NCBI GenBank assembly: GCA_015522385.1
Contig: WAMJ01000046.1
Coordinates: 1 to 49,507 of the forward strand
DNA: 49,507 bases
Direction of reading: 5' to 3'
Source of the DNA: Candidatus Heimdallarchaeota archaeon
GTDB lineage: Archaea > Asgardarchaeota > Heimdallarchaeia > Heimdallarchaeales > Kariarchaeaceae
Part shown: positions 42,813-49,507 of the stretch, one piece after another
How the letters are laid out: each line of letters begins with the position of its first letter
Position numbering within the stretch: the first letter of the stretch is position 1
Position numbers and translations under genes: made by a program
Notes under the pieces: generated by a model
Told to the model about the DNA's origin: nothing
The model's database searches: none
What the model saw: the letters and a program-made list of their open reading frames with translations, nothing else

Positions 42813-43051
42813 GCATCACTCACTCCTGATAGCCGATGTGAATCGGTGAATATAGGTGGTCGGAATATGGAGGTATTATTTGAGTAATACTGGATTGCTC
42901 ACTCCTGCTACCAGCTACTATGAAACCAATGCAGACCAATACAGTACGCAGTCGCGAGCTGACCACACACACCTTCAGGGTCACATCTATCTGAAGTATT
43001 AAAAATATCAGTAATAGTTGGTGTATTATGATCACGAAGGTGATGTACTAA

Positions 43052-43333
43052 ATGACCAAAAAGAGGAGAGGCGGTGGCCGATCCGGCGGTTCTAAGGGTA
43101 GAGCCGGCAACGTTCAATGCAGCAACTGTGGAAGGCAGGTTCCAGCCGACAAGGCTAAGAAGAGGACGAGGTATATCTCGATCGTCGATGCACGTCTGGC
43201 AAAGGAGCTCAGGGAAGCAGGTGCTAACATCCCGAGGAGAAGGGAGACCTCGATATTCTGTGTGAGCTGTGCAGTTCATTTCAAGCAGGTACGTGTGAGG
43301 TCAAAGGCATCTCGAAAGAGCCATCTCGATTAG
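43052..43333 (+). CDS. rps26e: Small ribosomal subunit protein eS26
   Basis: The 93-residue protein starts with a Gly/Arg/Lys-rich tail (MTKKRRGGGRSGGSKGRAG). The zinc-binding pairs CSNC and CVSC lie around RYISIVDARLAKEL, as in eS26. This protein binds near the mRNA exit channel of the 30S/40S subunit. It occurs in eukaryotes and in only part of the archaea, including Crenarchaeota and Asgards, so it narrows the phylogeny. It starts at ATG 43052 and is followed by comB on the same strand. Confidence 0.95.
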   Translation: MTKKRRGGGRSGGSKGRAGNVQCSNCGRQVPADKAKKRTRYISIVDARLAKELREAGANIPRRRETSIFCVSCAVHFKQVRVRSKASRKSHLD

Positions 43334-43420
43334 TTATCTTATTTCTAGCATAAATATCAAATACTATTCTCCTAAGTATTTAACCTGTTCCCACAGGATT
43401 ATGAACCTTAGATATGTACT

Positions 43421-44137
43421 TTGGATGTGAGGATTACAGAACAGCTGTACATAGAAGAGTTCCCATCGGGTGCTGAGGTAGCTGCAGTTAGACACGGACT
43501 CAACATCGTCATCGATACCATCAGAGCATCCAACACCATCCTTGCACTCTTGAAGTTTACAGACAGGGTCATACCAGTGAAAACTGTTGAGGAGGCTATG
43601 ACTCTTAACGCAGATGTCAGGGTGGGGGAGGTAGATGGTGTGAAACCTGCAATGTTTGACTACGATAACTCTCCGGTGACTATCGAGCGTATTGGAGAAC
43701 AATTGAGGGGGAAGTCTGTGGTTCTGCGCACGACCAATGGCACTCAGGGCTTACTTGCATCTCAGAGGGCACAGCAGGTGATTGTCGCCAGCCCTAGGAA
43801 TCTCAGTGCAGTCGTTCACCACTCCCTTTCCACTCTCGATAATGGTCTTGATGTCAGCATTGTCGCAATGGGAACCTTGAGGAATGGTTCGAGGGTCAGA
43901 TCTCCTGAGGATCAGTTGACCGCTGAGCTTATCGCCTCTAAGATCCTTGAGAGGATTGGTCATCGTTATGATGGTGACCTGTTCTCCTCCGTTGAGAATT
44001 TTGAAACAACGGTGAGGAAGCAGCTGTCCAGTCCTCGCTTGCAGAGGATCCAGCAAGACATTCCATACTGTCTGGATATTGACAGAACAGAAATAATTCC
44101 CGAGTATTCTAATGGTATGCTTGGAACACTGCACTAG
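43421..44137 (+). CDS. comB: Probable 2-phosphosulfolactate phosphatase (ComB-like)
   Basis: The 238-residue protein matches the ComB family: IVIDTIRASNTILALL near residue 30, VGEVDGVKPAMFDYDNSP, VVLRTTNGTQGL and a late SPEDQLTAELIA segment. ComB hydrolyses phosphosulfolactate to sulfolactate in coenzyme M synthesis, but homologues occur in many organisms without coenzyme M, so the substrate here is not certain. The start is TTG 43421; a GTG at 43427 is an alternative. It lies between eS26 and secY, all on the plus strand. Confidence 0.88.
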   Translation: MDVRITEQLYIEEFPSGAEVAAVRHGLNIVIDTIRASNTILALLKFTDRVIPVKTVEEAMTLNADVRVGEVDGVKPAMFDYDNSPVTIERIGEQLRGKSVVLRTTNGTQGLLASQRAQQVIVASPRNLSAVVHHSLSTLDNGLDVSIVAMGTLRNGSRVRSPEDQLTAELIASKILERIGHRYDGDLFSSVENFETTVRKQLSSPRLQRIQQDIPYCLDIDRTEIIPEYSNGMLGTLH

Positions 44138-44297
44138 ACTATACTGAACTCTTCTCATACAAGCTTCCCAACGCTTCACTATCCCCAATACTATTACCTT
44201 TCGCGTCAGCCACACAAGCTTAGATTTAATAACGCATGAATTCTCCACAACTTAACAATAACTCGCTGAGAAAAACTCAGCTCCGCGGTGACTAATT

Positions 44298-45773
44298 ATG
44301 ACTAGCTTATTCCTACGAATGTTTAAGCCGTTTATCGGCTTAGTATTTGAGGTGAAGAAACCCGAGAAGACTCCGTCCTTCAACAAGAAGGTCGGTTTTA
44401 CCTTCGCGGCTCTCATCTTGTATCTGATGATGTTGAACATACCTGTAGCAGGTATTACCCAGGATACCAATCAACCGGATCCGTTCTTTGCTCTCCGAGC
44501 CATACTTGCGTCTCAAAGAGGATCACTTGCCGAACTCGGTATCGGCCCCATAGTCACTGCTGGAATGATCCTACAGCTCTTGGTCGGTTCAAAGATCATA
44601 AAGGTCGATTTCAATGACCCCGATGATAAGCTACTATATACTGGTGCACAGAAGCTCATGGCTATACTGATGACCATCTTCGAGGCAATTGCCTACATCG
44701 CTGGTGGTGCATACGGTACCGAGATTCAGAATAGTCTGGAGACCCAAGCGATTGTGATCCTTCAGTTGACGATGGCCGGTGCTGCAATCATGCTCTTGGA
44801 TGAAATTGTGCAGAAGGGATACGGTCTTGGATCAGGTATTTCATTGTTCATCGCAGCCTCTGTAAGTTTCAGGGTTGTTAGAGGTTCATTCGATATCTCT
44901 ACGGTGAATGCTTGTCCGAACGTTACTAATGCTGGATCTGAATGTTCATATCCTGCCGGCGCAATCTTGTTCTTCGTGCAATCCATCGCAAGGAACAATA
45001 TCTACCAAGGTCTGTGGCATCCAGAGGTGAACAACTCCTCGGATATGTTCAATCTCTTTGCCACGATATTGGTATTTGCAGTCGTGATCTATTTCGAGTC
45101 AATGAGGATCGAGATCCCCGTGCAGCACGCTGACCACAGGATGCCTGCAAGGTACCCCATCAAGTTCCTCTATGTGTCAAACATCCCTGTCATTCTGGTC
45201 TCAGCACTATTTGCCAATGTTTACCTGATTAGCAACCTTCTGAGGAGCAACTACGAGAATGACCCTGGTACTATGGGTACTATAACACGTTTCTTCGGAG
45301 TCTGGGAGACCCCTGAGGGGAGTAATCAACAGGTTCCCGTCGATGGACTCGCTTCTTACACGACCCCACCACGAGGAATCCAGAGCGTTGTAGATCAACC
45401 AATACAGGCGATGGGTTACCTTATTCTCATGGTAGTGTTCAGTACCATCTTTGCGATGATCTGGGTTGAGACTGCAGGTATGTCCTCCCGTGATGTAGCG
45501 AGGCAGCTCATCGATGCAGATATGCAGATTCCAGGTTTCAGGAGGAACGAGGTAATCATCGAGAAATATCTCCAGCAGTACATCCCCTATGCTGCCTTCC
45601 TAGGCGGTATTTTCATCGGACTATTGGCTGCTCTAGCAGACTTCATGGGAGCAATAGGTAGTGGTACTGGTATTCTGCTTACCACTGGTATTATCAGACA
45701 GTACTACGAGATCCTCGCTAAGGAAAGGCTTGCAGAGCTGAACCCTGGTGTGGCAAACCTCTTCGGACTGTGA
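44298..45773 (+). CDS. secY: Protein translocase subunit SecY (Sec61 alpha)
   Basis: The 491-residue protein has the ten-helix SecY plan. The N-terminal cytoplasmic helix leads into KVGFTFAALILYLMMLNIPV, and the plug region follows (RAILASQRGSLAELGIGPIVTAGMI). Later segments include GYGLGSGISLFIAA and IRIEIPVQHADHRMPARYPIKFLYVSNIPVIL-type loops (split here as MRIEIPVQHAD and YPIKFLYVSNIP). The end is YIPYAAFLGGIFIGLLAALAD. It forms the channel for secreted proteins, many of which are encoded in this window. It is not in the usual ribosomal-protein spc cluster here. It starts at ATG 44298. Confidence 0.97.
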   Translation: MTSLFLRMFKPFIGLVFEVKKPEKTPSFNKKVGFTFAALILYLMMLNIPVAGITQDTNQPDPFFALRAILASQRGSLAELGIGPIVTAGMILQLLVGSKIIKVDFNDPDDKLLYTGAQKLMAILMTIFEAIAYIAGGAYGTEIQNSLETQAIVILQLTMAGAAIMLLDEIVQKGYGLGSGISLFIAASVSFRVVRGSFDISTVNACPNVTNAGSECSYPAGAILFFVQSIARNNIYQGLWHPEVNNSSDMFNLFATILVFAVVIYFESMRIEIPVQHADHRMPARYPIKFLYVSNIPVILVSALFANVYLISNLLRSNYENDPGTMGTITRFFGVWETPEGSNQQVPVDGLASYTTPPRGIQSVVDQPIQAMGYLILMVVFSTIFAMIWVETAGMSSRDVARQLIDADMQIPGFRRNEVIIEKYLQQYIPYAAFLGGIFIGLLAALADFMGAIGSGTGILLTTGIIRQYYEILAKERLAELNPGVANLFGL

Positions 45774-45918
45774 TACATCCGACAGGCTTCGCATTTAATC
45801 CTACATCCATCTAATTTCCTACCATTTCTTTAACTAGTCCATGTTGTATATTATCAGGTTCAGAGCCAGTACTAACGGGTTGGGTAAATTTTTTAACGAT
45901 TATTTCGGTGAGTAGAGT

Positions 45919-46221
45919 ATGATAACGCACCGACAATTTTACGGAACAATAACCCTGTTTTTCTTCTCTCTGGGTATTGCTAAGCTCCTAAGACTACTAC
46001 CTTTTTTTGGGAATCTCCTGATCATCCTCGGATTATTTATTTCATTGGCTCTTATCCCCAAGCAAGGAACGGAGGATTACAGGATTGTGCCTATCGGTGG
46101 CTCATTGGGTTTTTTCCTTGAGCTCTACCTCGTACAGTTGGACTTCGTCCAAGAGGCATTTGAATTTCTGACTGTCGGTGTGCTCGCTCTAGCTATGCTC
46201 GTGGTGAATTCAAAAAGATGA
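45919..46221 (+). CDS. Small membrane protein coupled to the glycosidase gene
   Basis: The 100-residue protein has three to four hydrophobic helices and nothing else. Its TGA stop overlaps the ATG of the next gene (ATGA, 46218-46221), a classical sign of coupling. It may help anchor or export the glycosidase, but there is no direct evidence. It starts at ATG 45919. Confidence 0.7.
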   Translation: MITHRQFYGTITLFFFSLGIAKLLRLLPFFGNLLIILGLFISLALIPKQGTEDYRIVPIGGSLGFFLELYLVQLDFVQEAFEFLTVGVLALAMLVVNSKR

Positions 46222-47327
46222 AGCCACTAGCTCTACTTGTCCTGATCCTTGTTGCCAACTTCTCAGGAGCATATGTCCTGAGTACCACATCTACATCTGG
46301 TGATTTTGAGTGGGCGGTTGCGTGGATTAACTCCCCTGATGCAAACGGTCTCTATTCTGACAGGGGATACGATGTAGCCAGCTCTATTGGAGCAACCCTT
46401 GAGCACAGGCAATATCTATGGGGAAATGTTGAGCTCACTGAAGGTGTTTACAACTGGCTGGTACTTGATCATTGGATAGCCTCACTACGTTATCGGGGGA
46501 TGAGAGTCTCGATCTCCATCGGGCCTATCAATACGCTTGATCTCCTCGTACCCGAGGATCTACAGGATCTATCGCTGAATGACACTCGGGTGATTGAGAG
46601 ATATATCTCCTTCCTGAAGTTATTGGTTGCTCGATACGATATCTCATATCTTGCATTCAGCAATGAACCTAACTTTTTCTACCGCGAGAGGAACCCATCT
46701 GAGTTCCTTAACTTCGTCCACGAGGTCTACTCTCGAGTACGTCAATTACGGGAATTTGACGGGATTGAGATACTGGGAATAACCGGTTTGACACTTATTT
46801 TCGAGGGTACCGATATCGAAGATGATCTCTCTGTTAACTTCACACTAAGCATGTCAGGGAGTTATGATGTTTTCGGGTTGTCGACCTACGATGGTATCCT
46901 TGGTCGTCCATCGCCAGACCGTATAGTGGACAAGCTCAAATTCTATCTCTCACTTGCCGCGACCGATAAATGGGCAATCGTAGAGACGGGAGTAGCTGCA
47001 TTCGAGGAGGAGGATCTAAGTTACCAGATCACATACCTGAATACTATTCTAAATTTTGGGCGGTCAAATAATAACTTCCTCTTTCTAGCTTGGATCAACC
47101 TATTCGACTATCCTCCTGGATATCTTGAAGCGGAGAAATTTGAGACAACTGGATTGTTCTATCTGAATGGAACCGCTAAACCAGTTGTGAATCTGTTTGG
47201 TGATGGAGTGTACTATGATCTTGTAGGGCAGTTTGATGTATTTTCCGTCCGTCTCCTCACCATCTTCAATCTCCTTAATCTCACCGAGCTGGTTCTCTAC
47301 TTGATTCTTAGGAAAGTACGTAGATAA
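46218..47327 (+). CDS. Secreted clan GH-A glycoside hydrolase-like protein
   Basis: The 369-residue protein has a signal peptide (about residues 1-19) and a TIM-barrel-like body. The acid/base candidate is E150 in LAFSNEPNFF and the nucleophile candidate is E256 in WAIVETGVA; the NEP plus late ETG/E pair is the clan GH-A signature. EGVYNWLVLDHWIASL (about residues 75-90) is also typical of GH39/GH5-type barrels. A C-terminal hydrophobic helix (LLNLTELVLYLIL) with a basic tail would tether it to the membrane. It would act on extracellular glycans. The exact family and substrate are unknown. Confidence 0.82.
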   Translation: MKPLALLVLILVANFSGAYVLSTTSTSGDFEWAVAWINSPDANGLYSDRGYDVASSIGATLEHRQYLWGNVELTEGVYNWLVLDHWIASLRYRGMRVSISIGPINTLDLLVPEDLQDLSLNDTRVIERYISFLKLLVARYDISYLAFSNEPNFFYRERNPSEFLNFVHEVYSRVRQLREFDGIEILGITGLTLIFEGTDIEDDLSVNFTLSMSGSYDVFGLSTYDGILGRPSPDRIVDKLKFYLSLAATDKWAIVETGVAAFEEEDLSYQITYLNTILNFGRSNNNFLFLAWINLFDYPPGYLEAEKFETTGLFYLNGTAKPVVNLFGDGVYYDLVGQFDVFSVRLLTIFNLLNLTELVLYLILRKVRR

Positions 47328-47373
47328 TTAACTCTTTGTTACTGCTTAAGAACCCATCTGCTTAGTTAGATAT

Positions 47374-47616
47374 ATGCACACAGTGGTCTATACGATTGAG
47401 CTGGAAGATGAAAACGTCAGATCCGCTGTCTTTCGAAATTTGCAGATCGAATCGGAGGAGAGCCGCACCGACCGGGCGAACTTCCAAGTCACAACCATCG
47501 ACCACACTGTGAAGATTGAGATCGAGGCCAAGGACTTGGTGATGCTCAGGGCATTTTCCAACTCCGTGTTCCGTATCCTTAAGACCTGTATAGAGGTCGC
47601 GGACGTAGTTGTCTGA
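47374..47616 (+). CDS. pcc1: KEOPS complex subunit Pcc1
   Basis: The 80-residue protein matches archaeal Pcc1, with a ferredoxin-like beta-alpha fold (VYTIELEDENVRSAVFRNLQ, VKIEIEAKDLVMLRAFSNSVFRIL). Pcc1 dimerises and docks with Kae1 in KEOPS, which makes threonylcarbamoyladenosine at position 37 of tRNAs reading ANN codons. It is directly followed by the prefoldin beta gene, a neighbourhood seen in many archaea. Confidence 0.92.
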   Translation: MHTVVYTIELEDENVRSAVFRNLQIESEESRTDRANFQVTTIDHTVKIEIEAKDLVMLRAFSNSVFRILKTCIEVADVVV

Positions 47617-47663
47617 TTGTTCTGTTGAGATACACTTATCTTGAGTAGTGTTCAAGCCGAATT

Positions 47664-48008
47664 ATGTCAAGAGATATTTCTCCCAAGCAGCAGGAGGAGT
47701 TGAAGCAACTGCAGATCATGTCCCAGAACCTGCAGATCCTCCAGCAGAACAAAATGCAGATGGAGGCCACCCTAGCTGACACTGTGAAAGCAATCGAGGC
47801 TATACAAGAACTCTCGGATGACACCGAAATCTACAGGCTCTCTGGCCAACTTTTCTACAAGACTGAGGTTCCAAAAACCCGTGAAAAACTGATGGAGGAA
47901 AAGGAGCTTCTTGAGGTTCGTGTGAAATCGATGAAGAACCAGTTTGAGGATCTAGAGAAAAGGGCAACTGACCTCGAGGCCAAACTCAAGAAGGAACTTG
48001 GGTTCTAG
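47664..48008 (+). CDS. pfdB: Prefoldin beta subunit
   Basis: The 114-residue protein has two long helical, coiled-coil arms rich in Gln, Leu and Glu (QQEELKQLQIMSQNLQILQQ; REKLMEEKELLEVRVKSMK) around a short beta hairpin (LSDDTEIYRLSGQLFYKTE). This is the standard prefoldin beta layout and length. Four beta and two alpha subunits form the jellyfish-shaped chaperone that hands unfolded proteins to the thermosome. It starts at ATG 47664, 47 bases after pcc1. Confidence 0.95.
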   Translation: MSRDISPKQQEELKQLQIMSQNLQILQQNKMQMEATLADTVKAIEAIQELSDDTEIYRLSGQLFYKTEVPKTREKLMEEKELLEVRVKSMKNQFEDLEKRATDLEAKLKKELGF

Positions 48009-48084
48009 GGGCTGTAAGCAATACCTACTAGACATATTAAAAGCATTTAACAATAGAGAATTGCAGTTCATTCCTCAAATTTTT

Positions 48085-48642
48085 CTAGTCGTCGAGAAAC
48101 CAGTTGTCCTGTGATTTCTCCTCAAATGCTTTCTTTGTGGAGTAAACAGTACCCCGGTCAACTGCACTTAACCCCATTCTATCCCCTATGATCTCGATCA
48201 GAAGCTCCCAGTCATAATTGCTAAGATCAACGGGATTATCAATCACAGATGCGGCTGCATCGATGAGAATGGCTTTTTTCATCGAGGTGTGTCTCTTGGT
48301 AATTGTGATCCTATAGCTACCCTGTTTGTCCTTTACAAGATCTGGGATATGTTCTTTCATCTCCTCATAATCGGCGGCAATGCTCTTTTGAACTGGTTTG
48401 ATCTTCAGGGTGTGCACGTAGTATTCCTCTTCCACCTCGAGCTCAGCCATCTGCTTTACAACTGGTGTGGGGTCAAGTTCCTTGAACTCTATATTGACCA
48501 GACCTGAAATCCCAGTCAGGTGTGACCTGATATCTGATTTCTTTAGACCCAGTTTCTGGATGAGCGTGTAGTTTATCTCCGCGATACACGCACGTTCTAG
48601 GTGTCTGTTGCAACTGACGAGGATTCCTTGGAAGAGTTTCAT
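48085..48642 (-). CDS. THUMP-domain protein (Tan1-like)
   Basis: The 185-residue protein has an N-terminal SCNRHLERACIAEINYTL segment and a THUMP fold later (YRITITKRHTSMKKAILIDAAASVI, then VDLSNYDWELLIEIIGDRMGLSAV). Stand-alone THUMP proteins such as yeast Tan1 bind tRNA and assist acetylation of cytidine 12. The pairing with an acetyltransferase is not visible here. It starts at ATG 48642 and converges with the prefoldin gene. Confidence 0.85.
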   Translation of the reverse strand: MKLFQGILVSCNRHLERACIAEINYTLIQKLGLKKSDIRSHLTGISGLVNIEFKELDPTPVVKQMAELEVEEEYYVHTLKIKPVQKSIAADYEEMKEHIPDLVKDKQGSYRITITKRHTSMKKAILIDAAASVIDNPVDLSNYDWELLIEIIGDRMGLSAVDRGTVYSTKKAFEEKSQDNWFLDD

Positions 48643-48758
48643 CGTTAATCATTTTGAGAGTCTCTCCGTTTAAAATTCGTCGGTAGCTGACATTCCACTG
48701 CCATTTAGGACGATTCATCTAGTTAATCTTTTATACGCTTGAAAGTCCATATAGAATA

Positions 48759-49493
48759 ATGAACTCTTCGGAGAGCAGCACCGAGGATTCGCCACTATCT
48801 TCTACGAGTATCAATCGTATGGTTCAGTTGGTGAGAGAAGGCAATCGCCTACTGCGGGAGCAGTCTTACGAGAGATTCAACCTGCTCAAGAAGATCGCTA
48901 TGGCTACCTATGGTGACTACTCTTCCGAGATCTCACAACTCATGCTGGGTGAGATCAAGAACCTCCACACCGACTCCGACCTCATTCTGTCACAACTCAA
49001 GGTGCTGTACCTCAACGATCCAAAGAGCAATAACATGCTTGAGCTCATCTTGGGCTATGATCTAGATCAGGAACCTGACGCACCCAAGCAAGATCCAAAG
49101 ATGCTTTTTGGTCAGGAGATCATCCGACAAGAGGCTAATATTATGGCAAGGGAGGAGCTTATAGACATCCTCAAGGAGGATCTGGAACTTAATCGGGCAT
49201 CACGCTACAGGATACTCAACGAGGTGTACCAGCTCAGACAGCAGTATGAGAAAATTCGACGAGAGATTGATCTACTGGAGAAGATTCTATTCTACAACCC
49301 TAAGTACAAAATCATTGAGGTGCTCGCACAGCACCCTCATGGGGTCACTATAAACGAGCTCTCGGATATCATGGACAAGCGGAATGACGAGATCGAGGAT
49401 CTGCTCAGGGAGCTTGAAAGGAGTAACTTTGTCGAGACCGATGGTTACATCTACCGACAGATGATTAAGTATCCAGAGGCTTATACAGGATAA
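48759..49493 (+). CDS. Coiled-coil protein with C-terminal winged helix
   Basis: The 244-residue protein has a Ser-rich N-terminus and a long central helical region (about residues 110-175) with coiled-coil character (YRILNEVYQLRQQYEKIRRE). The C-terminus is a winged-helix motif (about residues 180-235: IIEVLAQHPHGVTINELSDI then DKRNDEIEDLLRELERSNFV). It is probably a DNA-binding or chromatin-linked protein. The start at ATG 48759 is preceded by a TATA-like TTTTATACG at about 48729, 30 bases upstream. The specific function is unknown. Confidence 0.75.
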   Translation: MNSSESSTEDSPLSSTSINRMVQLVREGNRLLREQSYERFNLLKKIAMATYGDYSSEISQLMLGEIKNLHTDSDLILSQLKVLYLNDPKSNNMLELILGYDLDQEPDAPKQDPKMLFGQEIIRQEANIMAREELIDILKEDLELNRASRYRILNEVYQLRQQYEKIRREIDLLEKILFYNPKYKIIEVLAQHPHGVTINELSDIMDKRNDEIEDLLRELERSNFVETDGYIYRQMIKYPEAYTG

Positions 49494-49507
49494 TTCCATA
49501 GCTATCA

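Noticed and set aside
1..49507. CRISPR arrays, rRNA genes and prophage structural genes
   Set aside because: None seen on reading the window; the only tandem array is the coding repeat at 10368-10556.

Overview
The window looks like a piece of an archaeal chromosome, most likely from an Asgard archaeon of the Heimdallarchaeia type. The archaeal assignment is firm. It rests on archaeal uL11, eS26, SecY/Sec61-alpha, TrmY, Pcc1 of KEOPS, prefoldin beta, the COG1855 ATPase, an intron-containing tRNA-Trp, and many TATA boxes placed about 26 nt upstream of start codons (leaderless transcription). The Asgard placement is inference. It rests on eukaryote-flavoured genes (a deoxyhypusine-hydroxylase-like HEAT protein, a Cys-rich zinc-finger protein with a possible PH/GRAM-like segment) and on many secreted proteins with one style of C-terminal membrane anchor.

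Layout. 1-6100: housekeeping (PIN-less COG1855 ATPase running off the left edge, uL11, glutamine-dependent NAD synthetase, CBS protein) plus a secreted cupredoxin. 6378-12671: small-molecule genes and regulators (SRPBCC protein with a divergent TetR gene, Memo-family protein, enoyl-CoA hydratase, a Met/Asp tandem-repeat secreted protein, a second TetR divergent from a haloalkane-dehalogenase-like gene and a DUF1330 gene). The TetR intergenic regions carry clear palindromic operators. 12789-13544: DOHH-like HEAT protein; a broken partial copy lies at 16311-16533, so the two copies bracket a secreted WD40-like gene and a secreted zinc protease.

16629-27303 is an accessory region bounded by two paralogous membrane-anchored beta-propeller genes. 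It holds a tightly coupled three-gene operon: a small acidic protein with the N-terminal motif GFVSNSSSCSF, a radical SAM/SPASM enzyme and an 867-residue leucine-rich-repeat protein. It also holds an orphan gene, a tRNA-Trp with a 30-nt intron, a 40-bp inverted repeat, two extra copies of the tRNA 3' end and about 1.4 kb of decayed-looking DNA. The three-gene operon is the best candidate for an undescribed system.

27317-33643: copper P-type ATPase divergent from an HxlR regulator with shared sequence motifs, a PPC-repeat surface protein, TrmY and small membrane proteins. 33646-38694: amino-sugar/glycan genes (glmS-glmU operon, membrane glycosyltransferase). 38763-42812: secreted PLD/lamin-tail protein with a coupled small gene, and the zinc-finger protein. 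43052-49493: conserved core and envelope genes (eS26, ComB-like phosphatase, SecY, clan GH-A glycosidase, Pcc1, prefoldin beta, THUMP protein, winged-helix coiled-coil protein).

All functions are read from motifs by eye; no database search was run.
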